NCBI RefSeq assembly: GCF_014287675.1
Contig: NZ_JACOPQ010000016.1
Span: 41,036-105,035, forward strand
DNA: 64,000 nucleotides
Source: Lawsonibacter faecis
Lineage (GTDB): Bacteria; Bacillota; Clostridia; Oscillospirales; Oscillospiraceae
Direction: 5' to 3'
The notes beneath the pieces are model-generated. The model was not told the DNA's origin, searched no databases, and saw only the letters and a program-made list of their open reading frames with translations. Both the position numbers and the translations under genes were made by a program. Shown in pieces: positions 33,902-43,282 of the stretch; position 1 is the stretch's first letter, and each line of letters opens with the position of its first letter.

Positions 33902-34611
33902 CAGATGCCACCCCCCAGATAGTCGTTGACCGCCTGGACAAAGGCCTTCTTTCTGGGGCGGCTGATCTGCAGCTCGTCTCCGTCCACCACCACGGTGTAC
34001 CCGCGGATGGCGTAGACGTAGTTCAGGTTGACCAGGTAGCAGCTGTTGCAGCGGACGAACATCTTGCCGCTGAGGACCGACTCCACCTCCTTCAGGTTCC
34101 CGTAGGCCTTGATGGTGCCGTCGGTGGTGTGGTAGACCATCCTGTGGCCGGAGATCTCAATGTACTTGATCTGGGAGGACGCGATGCGGTAGAGCCCGTC
34201 GGCCATGGAGACCAGGACCTCCGTATCCCTGCGGGTACCCAGCTTGTTCAGCGCCCGCTGGAGCTTGAGGGCGAAGTTGGAGTAGCTCACCGGCTTCACC
34301 ACGAAGTCGAAGGCGTCCACCTCATAGCCCCGGACGGCAAACTGGGCCATATTGGTCACAAAGATAATGGTGGTGGTCCTGTCCAGCTCCCGCAGGCGGA
34401 CGGCGGCCTCCATGCCGTTGATCTTCGGCAGGGCGATGTCCATCAGGACCAGGTCATAGACGGGGCGGTACTTCTCCAAAAAAGGCTCCGCGCTCTCAAA
34501 ATGGGTGATTTTAAAGTCCACGCCCTTCTCCGCGCCGAACCGGGAGAAGTACTCCTTCAGCGTGTCGGCCTCGGCGGGCGTATCCTCTACGATGGCGACC
34601 GTTCTAATCAT
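33901..34611 (-). CDS. LytTR-family response regulator (second copy)
   Basis: 236 residues, the same length as the copy at 11818-12528. Receiver with D58 (LVLMDIALPKING) and K in FVVKPVSYS; LytTR domain about 130-236 (SSQIKYIEISGHRMVYH in part, MFVRCNSCYLVNL, SRPRKKAF). First gene of a regulator-kinase-GH3 operon with its own promoter at 34652-34680. It probably acts on the region between it and the divergent GH3 genes. Confidence 0.93.
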   Translation of the reverse strand: MIRTVAIVEDTPAEADTLKEYFSRFGAEKGVDFKITHFESAEPFLEKYRPVYDLVLMDIALPKINGMEAAVRLRELDRTTTIIFVTNMAQFAVRGYEVDAFDFVVKPVSYSNFALKLQRALNKLGTRRDTEVLVSMADGLYRIASSQIKYIEISGHRMVYHTTDGTIKAYGNLKEVESVLSGKMFVRCNSCYLVNLNYVYAIRGYTVVVDGDELQISRPRKKAFVQAVNDYLGGGI

Positions 34612-34651
34612 GCTGCTCCACCTCTCCTGTTCCTCTTATCCTTAACACAGC

Positions 34652-34680
34652 ATTATAACGAAAAACGGGCGGCTTGTCAC
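34652..34680 (-). promoter_or_regulatory. Promoter of the second regulator-kinase-GH3 operon
   Basis: Minus strand: GTGACA (34675-34680), 17-base spacer, TATAAT (34652-34657), 40 bases before the ATG. Confidence 0.7.
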
Positions 34681-34869
34681 GGCGCGGATGTGCAATTTGT
34701 GTATGGAAAACGACAGACTATGTTTTGCTATAGATTCTCCACTTTTTGCGTGGTATGCTACGGGCACAGACAGAGAAACACGCACCGGACGGAACAATTC
34801 GGCACGGGATACCGTTCCGCGGGCGGCGGGTTTCCGCGGCAAAGCAAAATTTGGAAGGGAGAATGAGAA

Positions 34870-37368
34870 ATGAAGAAGCAGACAAAGCAGACCCTGGCGG
34901 CCCTCCTGGCCGGCGTGATGCTGATGGGGACCATCAGCGGCTGTACGCCCAGCGCCGACAATCCCTCCCCCAGCGGCAGCGGCCAGCCCGGGCCATCCGC
35001 CAGCGCGGGCGTCCCGTCCGGCCAGGTGGAGGAGCTGGGCTCCGGCACCGTGAAGTGGTCCGAGGAGAAGACAGCCGACGGCTGGATGAAGGTGACCAAC
35101 GAGGGGGGCGCCACCCTGGGCTACTCCCCCGACTCCGGTGTGAAGCTTATTCAGGTGGACGGCTACGCCTTCAAGGATTTGAACCGAAACGGCGAGCTGG
35201 ATGGCTATGAGGACTGGCGGCGTGGAGACGAGGAGCGGGCCGTGGATCTGGCTGGGAGGCTGTCTGCCGAAGAAATTGCCCCCATGCTGACGCAGGGCGG
35301 TTGGAGCTCCTTCGGCGGCACCATTGAGGGCAGCGACCTGGAGTACATCCAGGGCGGCGGGCGTGCCGGCACCAGCCGCAGCGCCGCAATGCCGGGCAAC
35401 ACCGCCAACGTGGCTGAGTGGGTGAACGCGCTCCAGGCCCTGTGCGAGGCCACCGGCGATTACGGCGTACCCGCCACCGTCAGCACCGACCCCACTACCA
35501 TCTCCGGCATCGTGGGTCAGAATGCTCTGGCTGCCACCTTTGACACCGAGCTGGTCCACGAGATGGCTGTCAAGGCCTCCGAGCAGTACCGCGCCGTGGG
35601 TGTGACGATGCTCCTGGGACCTCAGATTGACCTGGCCTCCAACGCCATCTGGTTCCGTACCAGCGGTACCTACAGTGAGGACCCCGCCCTGAACCGCGAT
35701 CTGGCTGCCGCCTACATCGACGGGATGCAGTCCACCTTTGACGAGAGCGGCAACGATCTTGGTTGGGGCGAGGACAGCGTGGTGACCATCGTCAAGCACT
35801 TTGTGGCTACCGGCGCTTCTGAGGGCGGTCGTGATGACCACTCCCAGTTGGGCAAGTACATGATATTCCCGGGCGATAACCTGGAAGCGCATATGATTCC
35901 CTTCTTTGACGGCGCGTTCAACCTGCCCGGCAAGACCGAAACAGCCACCGGCCTGATGCCCAGCTATGGTATTCTCTACGATGAATACAAAACCTACGGC
36001 GAGTTCGTGGGCAACGCCTTTAATGAGTTTACCTTGAATCTGCTCCGTGATAACGGCTTTGACGGCTTTATCGTCACCGACTGGGGAATCACTGGCGATG
36101 GCCGCTCCTTTGGTGTGGACGATATGACCGTGGCCGAGCGGTTTGCCGCACTGTACAAAGTGGGGAACGATCAGATCGGCGGCACCACCGATTTGGAGAA
36201 TGCTGTTGAGGGTGCCAAACTGCTGCTGGAGGATATGGGCGAAGAGGAGGGCATCGCCCACCTGAGGGAGTCCGCACGCCGCTTCTTCACCATCCAAATG
36301 CATGTGGGCCTGTTTGACAACCCCTATGTCAGCAAGGAAAAGGCTGTCGCCACCGCGTACACTGACGAGGCCTATGACTTTGGCCGACAGACCCAGGAGG
36401 CCTCCATTGTGATGCTGAAGAACTCTGATGACACCATTCACGAATACGATCCCGCCGCTGAGAAAGCAACTGTCTACATCCCTTACGTCTACCAGAAGAG
36501 CGGCAGCAAACGCCTGGGCTATACCTTCAGCTGCAAGCCCTCGATGGATCTCGACTTGGCTGCCCAGTATTACAATGTGGTGACCGATACTCTTGGTGAT
36601 CCCACCGGCACAGACAAGGACGGCAAGGCCGTCCATGTGGCGGAGGACATCATCCGAGCCAGTGCCGCCGACATCGCCGCGTGCGATTACGCCATCGTCA
36701 GTATGCGGGCACCCTTTGTCCAGTCAACCTATGATGAGGATAGCGGCCTGTGGCTGCCCGCCTCACTCCAGTATGAGCAGTACACCGCAAACGGCCCATC
36801 CGTGAAGCAGGAGACCGTGGCGGGCGACATGGTGAAGCAGGAAATTGACACCGGTGACTACGGCATGGTGACCCAGGACGTGAAGGAGAACCGCTCCTAC
36901 TATGGCAATACGGCTGCCGTGGCCGATTCGTACAATGATTACGAGACCCTCCAGTACGTGCACAGTACGGTTTCCAACGAGTGCAAGGTCATCGTGGTGA
37001 TGGACACCCTGATTCCTCTGGTCTGGTCCGAGGTAGAGCCCATGGCCGACGCCATTCTTCTCTGGTTCAATGGCTACGAGGGAGCAGTATTTGACCCCAA
37101 TTGGTTCCAGCCTGAGGCTTTGATGAATATTATCACCGGCCAGGTGGAGCCCAGTGCCCTGTTGCCCTATCAAATGCCCAAGGACATGGACGATGCTGAG
37201 GGCCAGCTGGAGGACGTGCCCCGCGATATGGAGTGCTACACCGACTCCAAGGACAACACCTATGACTTCGGCTTTGGCATGAACTGGTCTGGCGTAATTT
37301 CCGACGAGCGTACCGCCAAATATTCCGCACCTGCCCTGACTGAGGTCGAGGCCGATATTCAGTATTAA
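34870..37368 (+). CDS. GH3 family glycosidase, secreted lipoprotein, conventional domain order
   Basis: 832 residues. Signal peptide with lipobox TISGC (lipid on C25), then a Ser/Gly/Pro linker (about 28-55). TIM barrel first: LAGRLSAEEIAPMLTQGG, WGEDSVVTIVKHFVATGA, with nucleophile D404 in GFIVTDWGITGDG. The sandwich domain follows (QEASIVMLKNSDD near 508). No C-terminal anchor or fibronectin-III tail is evident. This is the layout of large exo-acting GH3 enzymes. Codon use changes inside the gene: the first about 350 bases are GC-rich like the neighbours, while about 35800-37370 uses many more T/A third positions. A terminator follows at 37381-37420. Divergent from the second regulator-kinase-GH3 operon. 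Confidence 0.92.
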   Translation: MKKQTKQTLAALLAGVMLMGTISGCTPSADNPSPSGSGQPGPSASAGVPSGQVEELGSGTVKWSEEKTADGWMKVTNEGGATLGYSPDSGVKLIQVDGYAFKDLNRNGELDGYEDWRRGDEERAVDLAGRLSAEEIAPMLTQGGWSSFGGTIEGSDLEYIQGGGRAGTSRSAAMPGNTANVAEWVNALQALCEATGDYGVPATVSTDPTTISGIVGQNALAATFDTELVHEMAVKASEQYRAVGVTMLLGPQIDLASNAIWFRTSGTYSEDPALNRDLAAAYIDGMQSTFDESGNDLGWGEDSVVTIVKHFVATGASEGGRDDHSQLGKYMIFPGDNLEAHMIPFFDGAFNLPGKTETATGLMPSYGILYDEYKTYGEFVGNAFNEFTLNLLRDNGFDGFIVTDWGITGDGRSFGVDDMTVAERFAALYKVGNDQIGGTTDLENAVEGAKLLLEDMGEEEGIAHLRESARRFFTIQMHVGLFDNPYVSKEKAVATAYTDEAYDFGRQTQEASIVMLKNSDDTIHEYDPAAEKATVYIPYVYQKSGSKRLGYTFSCKPSMDLDLAAQYYNVVTDTLGDPTGTDKDGKAVHVAEDIIRASAADIAACDYAIVSMRAPFVQSTYDEDSGLWLPASLQYEQYTANGPSVKQETVAGDMVKQEIDTGDYGMVTQDVKENRSYYGNTAAVADSYNDYETLQYVHSTVSNECKVIVVMDTLIPLVWSEVEPMADAILLWFNGYEGAVFDPNWFQPEALMNIITGQVEPSALLPYQMPKDMDDAEGQLEDVPRDMECYTDSKDNTYDFGFGMNWSGVISDERTAKYSAPALTEVEADIQY

Positions 37369-37380
37369 GACCTGACCCAA

Positions 37381-37420
37381 AAACAGCAGAGGGCGGGAAA
37401 TCCGCCCTCTGCTGTTTTTT
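37381..37420 (+). terminator. Terminator after GH3 lipoprotein gene
   Basis: A 16-bp perfect stem (37381-37396 with 37402-37417), 5-base loop and T6 tail. It lies between two co-oriented GH3 genes, so the second is either read through or has its own promoter. Confidence 0.88.
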
Positions 37421-37444
37421 CAATCGTGAGAAAGGTTGCTGAAC

Positions 37445-40306
37445 ATGGAAGAGAAGCATAAGAAATCCAAAATGAGCAACAAAAAATTCCTCTCCATCTG
37501 GATACCCGTCCTGGCGGTGGTGCTGATTCTGGCCGTCGGGCTGAACATCGCGAGCAGCATTTTCAGCGGCTATATGGACTTGTTCCTGGGCGGGGGAGAG
37601 GCCATCATCACCAGGACCGAGGGAAGCGAGGACTGGGACAGCGAGTATTACCCCCTGGATTATCAGGGCAAAAAGGAGGTCCAGGCCGCCGCCAACGCCC
37701 TGGTGGAGGAGCTTGAGGGCGAGGGCGTCGTGCTGCTGAAGAACAACGGCGCGCTCCCCCTGGCCCCTAAGTCCAAAATCACCCTTCTGGGCCGCTCCGC
37801 CGCCGACCCCGTCTACGGCGGCTCCGGCTCCGGCGCGGTCAAGCTGGACACGGTGGTCAACCTGAGGTCCGGCCTGGAGAACGCCGGGTTCCAGATCAAC
37901 GGCGCGGTCTACGACCTCCTGGCCAAATTCGCCCCCACCAAGCCCAAGGGCGTCATCGCCATGGATAAGCCCGCCGACTCCTCCTACTATATCGGCGAGA
38001 TGCCCGTCTCGGGCTACACCGCCGACGCCCGCTCCTCCTTCGCTTCCTACGGCGACGCGGCCGTCGTGGTCGTGGGCCGGGGCGGCGGCGAGGGCGGCGA
38101 CCTGACCCGGGACATGAAGGGCTGGGACGACAATTATACCGACGGCCAGCACCAGCTTGAGCTGACGAAGGACGAAAAGGATATGCTCGCCCTGGCCAAG
38201 GAGCACTTCGACAAGGTCGTGGTCCTCATCAACGCCTCCTCCGCCATGGAGCTGGGCGTCCTGGAGGAGGACGCGGATATCGACGCCATCCTCTGGGTGG
38301 GCTCCCCCGGCCAGACCGGCTTCAACGCCGTGGGCGCGGTCCTCTGTGGGGACGTGAACCCCTCCGGCCGCACCGTGGACATCTATCCCGCCGACTTCAC
38401 CAGGGACCCCGCCTTCGTCAACTTCGGCGACTACAAGTACTCCAATATCAGCAGGCAGAACGCCTCGGGCGACGGCTGCTTCGTCCAGTACGAGGAGGGC
38501 ATCTACGTCGGCTACCGCTACTATGAGACCGCCGCCGCCGAGGGCTTCATCGACTACGGCGAGGCCGTGGTCTACCCCTTCGGCTACGGCCTCTCCTACA
38601 CCGACTTCTCCTGGGAGGTGGCGGGCAGCCGCCTGGGCGGCGTGGACGGCAGCCTGGAGGTAGATGTGACCGTCACCAACACCGGCGCCGCGGCCGGTAA
38701 GGACGTGGTTCAGCTCTACTATACCGCGCCCTACACCAAGGGCGGCATCGAGAAGGCGGAGGTGGTCCTGGGCGACTTCGCCAAGACCGCCCTTCTGGAG
38801 CCCGGCGCGTCCGAGACGCTCACCCTCGCCATCCCCGTGGAGGACATGGCCTCCTACGACTACCTGGGCGAAAAGGCCTACGTCCTGGAGGCCGGGGACT
38901 ACATTCTCTCCCTGCGCAGCGACTCCCACACCGTGAAGGCGGGCTGTGAAAACATCACCTACAACGTGGGCAGGACCGTGGTATACGGCGGCGGCGACCA
39001 TCGCGCCAGCGACAAGGGTCCCGTTACCAACCAGTTTGACGACGTGACCGCGGGCGTCGCCGTGAACCTGTCCCGCGCCGACTTCGCCGGCACCTTCCCC
39101 ACCGCCCCCACCGGGGAAGACTTTGAGGCCGGCGAGGCCGTCGCCGCGGGCTTCCAGGTCTACAGGGCCGCCGACCATGAGGACCCGGACGCCGTCATGC
39201 CCGCCACCGGCGATGAGAACGGCCTGAGCCTCATCGATATGCGCGGCCTTCCCTACGACGACAAGTCCTGGGGCCTGCTGCTGGACCAGCTCACCGTCAA
39301 GGACATGGCCAAGCTGATCCTCAACGGTATGTACGCCACCGTGGACCTGCGCTCCGTCGGCAAGCCCGCCACCGTGGACTTCGACGGCCCCGCGGGGATC
39401 AGCTCCTACATGACGAGCCTCAGCTCCACCGCTTATCCCTCCGAGGTGGTCATCGCCTCCACCTTTAACACCGGGCTGGTGTACCGCATGGGCGTGATGG
39501 TGGGCAACGAGGGCATCGCCAACAAGGTCACCGGCTGGTACGCCCCCGCCATGAACATCCACCGCTCGCCCTTCGGGGGGCGCAACTTCGAGTACTACTC
39601 CGAGGACCCCCTTCTCTCCGGCAGGATGGGCGCCGCCTGCGTGTCCGGTGCGTCCAGCAAGGGCATGTACTGCACCATCAAGCACTTCGCCGTCAACGAC
39701 CAGGAGACCAACCGCATTAACAACGGCGTCGCCGTATGGGTCAACGAGCAGGCCATGCGGGAGATCTACCTCAAGCCCTTTGAGTATACTGTGAAGAACG
39801 CGGTCCAGACCATCAGGGTTATCACCGACGACCAGGGCACCGTATCCGAGGTGGATATGCCCGGCTGCACCGCCGTCATGAGCTCCTTCAACCGGATCGG
39901 GGCCACCTGGGCCGGAGGCTCCGTACCTTTGATGGACAACGTCCTGCGGGGCGAGTGGGGCTTCCGGGGCCTCGCCATCACCGACTTCGACCTCTACGAC
40001 TATATGTACCCCGACCAGTCCATCGCCGCCGGCACCGACCTCATTCTCTCCACGGACGCCATGAAGAGCCTGGAGGACACGAAGAGCGCCACCGCCGTCT
40101 CCAACATGCGCGAGGCCTGCCACAACATCCTTTACACCGTGGCGCACTCCAACGCCATGAACGGCGTCGCCCCCGGCACCATCATCACCTACACCGACGC
40201 CCCCTGGGTCACCTACCGGCTGGTTATCGACGCGGCCGTGGGGGTCCTCTGGGCCGCCGCCCTGGCGTGGGTCGTGGTCCGGGTCAGGAAAAACAGGGCG
40301 CAGTAG
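37445..40306 (+). CDS. Membrane-anchored, domain-permuted GH3 family protein (third permuted copy)
   Basis: 953 residues from ATG 37445 (AAAGG upstream; a TTG three codons earlier is less likely). TM near 17-36 and again in the last 25 residues (VIDAAVGVLWAAALAWVVV). Order sandwich (GEGVVLLKNNGALPLAP), fibronectin-III-like (KDVVQLYYTAPY), barrel (GWYAPAMNIHRSPFGGRNFEYY, TIKHFAVNDQETN), with nucleophile D847 in GLAITDFDLYDYMYPDQ. It resembles the other two permuted copies throughout, including a helix-rich end before the last TM. Terminator hairpin at 40347-40394. Confidence 0.88.
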   Translation: MEEKHKKSKMSNKKFLSIWIPVLAVVLILAVGLNIASSIFSGYMDLFLGGGEAIITRTEGSEDWDSEYYPLDYQGKKEVQAAANALVEELEGEGVVLLKNNGALPLAPKSKITLLGRSAADPVYGGSGSGAVKLDTVVNLRSGLENAGFQINGAVYDLLAKFAPTKPKGVIAMDKPADSSYYIGEMPVSGYTADARSSFASYGDAAVVVVGRGGGEGGDLTRDMKGWDDNYTDGQHQLELTKDEKDMLALAKEHFDKVVVLINASSAMELGVLEEDADIDAILWVGSPGQTGFNAVGAVLCGDVNPSGRTVDIYPADFTRDPAFVNFGDYKYSNISRQNASGDGCFVQYEEGIYVGYRYYETAAAEGFIDYGEAVVYPFGYGLSYTDFSWEVAGSRLGGVDGSLEVDVTVTNTGAAAGKDVVQLYYTAPYTKGGIEKAEVVLGDFAKTALLEPGASETLTLAIPVEDMASYDYLGEKAYVLEAGDYILSLRSDSHTVKAGCENITYNVGRTVVYGGGDHRASDKGPVTNQFDDVTAGVAVNLSRADFAGTFPTAPTGEDFEAGEAVAAGFQVYRAADHEDPDAVMPATGDENGLSLIDMRGLPYDDKSWGLLLDQLTVKDMAKLILNGMYATVDLRSVGKPATVDFDGPAGISSYMTSLSSTAYPSEVVIASTFNTGLVYRMGVMVGNEGIANKVTGWYAPAMNIHRSPFGGRNFEYYSEDPLLSGRMGAACVSGASSKGMYCTIKHFAVNDQETNRINNGVAVWVNEQAMREIYLKPFEYTVKNAVQTIRVITDDQGTVSEVDMPGCTAVMSSFNRIGATWAGGSVPLMDNVLRGEWGFRGLAITDFDLYDYMYPDQSIAAGTDLILSTDAMKSLEDTKSATAVSNMREACHNILYTVAHSNAMNGVAPGTIITYTDAPWVTYRLVIDAAVGVLWAAALAWVVVRVRKNRAQ

Positions 40307-40346
40307 ACGCGCTTTGCACAAAAAGGCGGCATGAATTGCAAAAGAC

Positions 40347-40394
40347 AAAAAAGAGGTCAGCCGGACGTTCAATCGTCCGGCTGACCTCTTTTTT
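40347..40394. terminator. Bidirectional terminator
   Basis: A 17-bp stem (40351-40367 with 40374-40390) with A-rich left and T6 right flanks, between the GH3 gene and the convergent small gene. Confidence 0.88.
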
Positions 40395-40419
40395 GGGCCA
40401 GAAACACAGGAGCTATGTA

Positions 40420-40662
40420 TTACGGCAGCAGTGCGAGAACGGCGCTCTTAAGCCTGTCCGGCGGGAGCTCGCAGATATTGAACATCTCCACCATCTTTGA
40501 AACCAGCGGTTCTTCGCAGGAGACATCCCCGAGATGAACCTGTACGCCGTTGGAGTTATGATAGTCGATTCCGTACGCGGTATACAGGATATTATCTTCA
40601 CTGCGGCACTCTTCCCTTACCAGAGTGTAGAACTGAGCGTTCCCCTTCTCCACAATCGTCAT
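40420..40662 (-). CDS. Small conserved-looking hypothetical protein (DUF6514-like?)
   Basis: 80 residues. It resembles small clostridial proteins of unknown function (possibly the DUF6514 type), with Thr-Leu-Val-Arg-Glu early, YTAYGIDYHN in the middle and LPPDRLKSAV near the end. No signal peptide or TM. Ribosome site GAAGGAAG before the ATG and a TATACT -10 at 40703-40708 on the minus strand support expression. No function can be given. Confidence 0.7.
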   Translation of the reverse strand: MTIVEKGNAQFYTLVREECRSEDNILYTAYGIDYHNSNGVQVHLGDVSCEEPLVSKMVEMFNICELPPDRLKSAVLALLP

Positions 40663-41010
40663 CTTCCTTCAAACAGATTTTTATGTGTCATGACGGATAT
40701 TTAGTATACACGCTTTGGATGAAAATGGAAACGGCAGACTTTCACAAAATTTTGACGATAGATTTGTATATAATCCCAAATTTGAGATATTATGTATAAA
40801 TTTTGTGTCGAACTATGTTGAAACGTCGGATTTTTGATGGCGAAGGCAAAGCCGGGGGAGGTCGCCGGGCATCTTATAGAGGGCGGCGTTTTCGTGCACT
40901 TGATTTCTCCCTGAAATCAAGTACAATAAAGCCAGAGCGTTTTGCCGCGCGGTGCGCTGAGGGAGGCGCCGGACGTACCTGTGGACGGACGAGAGGAGGG
41001 AGGCGGCTAA
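40663..41010. other. Intergenic region between small gene and helicase
   Basis: 348 bases. The left part is AT-rich and holds a minus-strand TATACT (40703-40708) with a weak TTTCCA -35 (40726-40731) for the small gene. The part from about 40840 is GC-rich. Nothing else is recognised; promoter for the helicase gene is not clear. Confidence 0.5.
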
Positions 41011-43176
41011 GTGGAAGAGATACTGCTGAACCTGAACGGGGCCCAGCGGGAGGCCGTCACCTCCACGGAGGGCTTCGTCCGGGTCATCGCCGGCGCCGGG
41101 TCGGGCAAAACCCGGGCCCTCTCCCGGCGGTTTGCCTACCTGGTGAATGAGCTGGGCATTCTGCCCGGCAACATCCTGTGCGTCACCTTTACCAACAAGT
41201 CCGCCAATGAGATGCGCCAGCGCATCCACAACCTGACCGGCGACAACGACACCGGCTATATCAACACCTTCCACGGCTTCTGCGTGTCCATCCTCCAGGA
41301 GGACAGCCATGCGGTGCAGTACCCCAAGAGCTTTCTGGTGCTGGACAACTCAGACGTGGACGCCATGCTGAAAATCATTTATGAGGAGCGGGGATTGACC
41401 CTGCGGGACATGACGTTCAGCAAGGCCAGGGACATGATTGAAATCCGCAAGACCCAGAAGAACCCGGACTACTATCTGGACATGATTACCATGTCTCTGG
41501 ACACGCTGCGCCGGAAGTACGAGGAGGCGGACAACGCCGGCGACATCATCTTCTACGGCTATCTTTACCAGGAGAAGAAATGCTTCGGGCTGGACTACAA
41601 CGACCTTATCAAATTCTCGCTTTATATCTTTGCGCAGAACGAGGCCATCCGCCTGAAGTGGCAGAAGCGGCTGGAGTACATCATGATCGACGAGTTTCAG
41701 GACATCGACGCGCTCCAGTACAGGCTGATGGAGGTGCTGTGCGGCTACCACGGGAATCTGTTTATCGTGGGGGACCCGGATCAGACCATCTATACCTGGC
41801 GGGGGGCCGACGTGCGGTATCTGCTGGAGTTTGAGAGGGCGTTTCCGAAGGTGAAGACCATCATGATGATGGAAAACTACCGCTCCACGCCGCAGATTCT
41901 CGCGGCGGTCAACTCCCTCATCGGCAAGAACAAAAACCGCATCGATAAGGACCTGCTGCCGACCCTGCCGTCCGGCGCTCCGGTGGTCTGCCACCACGCG
42001 GCAACCTCCGAGGCCGAGGCGGCGTGGATGGCCGGGCAGATCCAGGCGCTGAGGGCGGCTGGCGCGGAGTACCGGGACATCACCGTCCTCTACCGCGCGC
42101 ACTACATTACCCGGGCTGTCGAGGAGGTGTTCCTCCGGGCGGAAATCCCCTATACCATCTACAGCGGCGTGCAGTTTTTCGGCCGCATGGAGATTAAGGA
42201 CGCCCTCAGCTACCTGCGGATGATCGCCTACAAGGACGACCTCTCCTTTCTGCGTGTGGCAAATGTGCCAAGGCGCAATCTGGGCGAGCGGCGCATGAAG
42301 TTTCTGCGGGAGTACGCGGCCGAGAGGCGGTGCTCCCTCTACGAGGCGCTGCGCCGCAGTCTTGAAGACGAGATATTCAAGGGGACGAAGGCGGCGCAGT
42401 TTGCCGCGCTGGTGGAGTCCTTCTCCGCCGACTACGCCCAGCGGCCCATCTCAGAAGTGCTCTCCGCCGTTCTCAACGAGAGCGGATATGAGAAGATGCT
42501 CCGCACCGAGGGGAGCCAGGAACGGCTGGACAACCTGGCGGAGCTGAAGCAGTCCGTCTACGAGTACGAGACCTCCTGCGGGGAGGAGAGCACCCTGGAG
42601 CACTATCTGGCCCATGTGGCCCTCTTCACCAACAGCGACGCGGAGGACGCCCGCGACAAGGTGAAGCTGATGACCGTCCACACCGCCAAGGGCCTGGAAT
42701 TCCCCTATGTGTTTCTGTGCGCCATGAACGAGGGGATTTTCCCCTCCAGGAAGACGGGCACCCTCCAGGCCATGGAGGAGGAGCGCCGGCTGGCTTTCGT
42801 GGCCATGACCAGGGCGGAAAAGGGCCTCTTTCTCTCCGAGGCGGAGGGCCGGAACTTCGACGGCTCGCCCCGCTACCCCTCGCGCTTCCTGCTGGACATC
42901 GACCCGGGGCTTCTGGCCTATACCGAAAAGCCCCGGGACGGGCTGATCGCCGAGGCCCGTGACTACATCGCCATGAGCGGACGCTGTCTGGGTGAGGACG
43001 CCGCCCGGCCGCTCTTTTCCCCCGGACAGCGGGTAAAGCACAGCATTTTCGGCCTTGGCACGGTGGTGGACGCAGACCGGTCCAAGGGGGCGCATATCGT
43101 CCAGTTTGACGACATGCCCACGCCCCGCGCCATCTCCTTCCGGGCGAGGCTGGAGGAGGCGCAGGGAGCACGATAA
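41011..43176 (+). CDS. UvrD/PcrA-like superfamily 1 DNA helicase
   Basis: 721 residues from a GTG start with GAGGAGGGAGG upstream. Motif I AGAGSGKT (27-34), II IMIDEFQDID, III VGDPDQTIYTWRGAD, IV ENYRSTPQI, V MTVHTAKGLEFPYVFL, VI RRLAFVAMTRAEKGL. The C-terminal tail VKHSIFGLGTVVDADRSKG (about 672-690) is the Tudor-like end found in PcrA. ATP-driven 3'-5' unwinding in repair is the family role. At 721 residues it is about the PcrA size, but sequence in the 2B region is divergent, and many Clostridia have a second, better PcrA; so I give no symbol. Confidence 0.93.
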   Translation: MEEILLNLNGAQREAVTSTEGFVRVIAGAGSGKTRALSRRFAYLVNELGILPGNILCVTFTNKSANEMRQRIHNLTGDNDTGYINTFHGFCVSILQEDSHAVQYPKSFLVLDNSDVDAMLKIIYEERGLTLRDMTFSKARDMIEIRKTQKNPDYYLDMITMSLDTLRRKYEEADNAGDIIFYGYLYQEKKCFGLDYNDLIKFSLYIFAQNEAIRLKWQKRLEYIMIDEFQDIDALQYRLMEVLCGYHGNLFIVGDPDQTIYTWRGADVRYLLEFERAFPKVKTIMMMENYRSTPQILAAVNSLIGKNKNRIDKDLLPTLPSGAPVVCHHAATSEAEAAWMAGQIQALRAAGAEYRDITVLYRAHYITRAVEEVFLRAEIPYTIYSGVQFFGRMEIKDALSYLRMIAYKDDLSFLRVANVPRRNLGERRMKFLREYAAERRCSLYEALRRSLEDEIFKGTKAAQFAALVESFSADYAQRPISEVLSAVLNESGYEKMLRTEGSQERLDNLAELKQSVYEYETSCGEESTLEHYLAHVALFTNSDAEDARDKVKLMTVHTAKGLEFPYVFLCAMNEGIFPSRKTGTLQAMEEERRLAFVAMTRAEKGLFLSEAEGRNFDGSPRYPSRFLLDIDPGLLAYTEKPRDGLIAEARDYIAMSGRCLGEDAARPLFSPGQRVKHSIFGLGTVVDADRSKGAHIVQFDDMPTPRAISFRARLEEAQGAR

Positions 43177-43219
43177 AAGTCCGGCACGGCATGAGGGACG
43201 GCGTGCCGGATTGCGGCAG

Positions 43220-43276
43220 AAAAAACGGGAGCCCCCCGGGACAGCTTCAAGCTGTCCCGGGGGGCTCCCGTTTTTT
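43220..43276. terminator. Bidirectional terminator
   Basis: A perfect 28-bp inverted repeat around one unpaired base (centre 43248) flanked by A6 and T6, between the helicase and the convergent RpiR gene. Confidence 0.9.
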
Positions 43277-43282
43277 CGTCAG

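Noticed and set aside
32555..40306. Genomic island boundaries (att sites, integrase) around the GH3 cluster
   Set aside because: No integrase, tRNA end or direct repeats are visible; only codon use within one gene hints at transfer.
37133..40372. Antisense frame of about 1079 codons opposite the third permuted GH3
   Set aside because: No recognisable motif; the plus strand has full GH3 domains, ribosome site and terminator.
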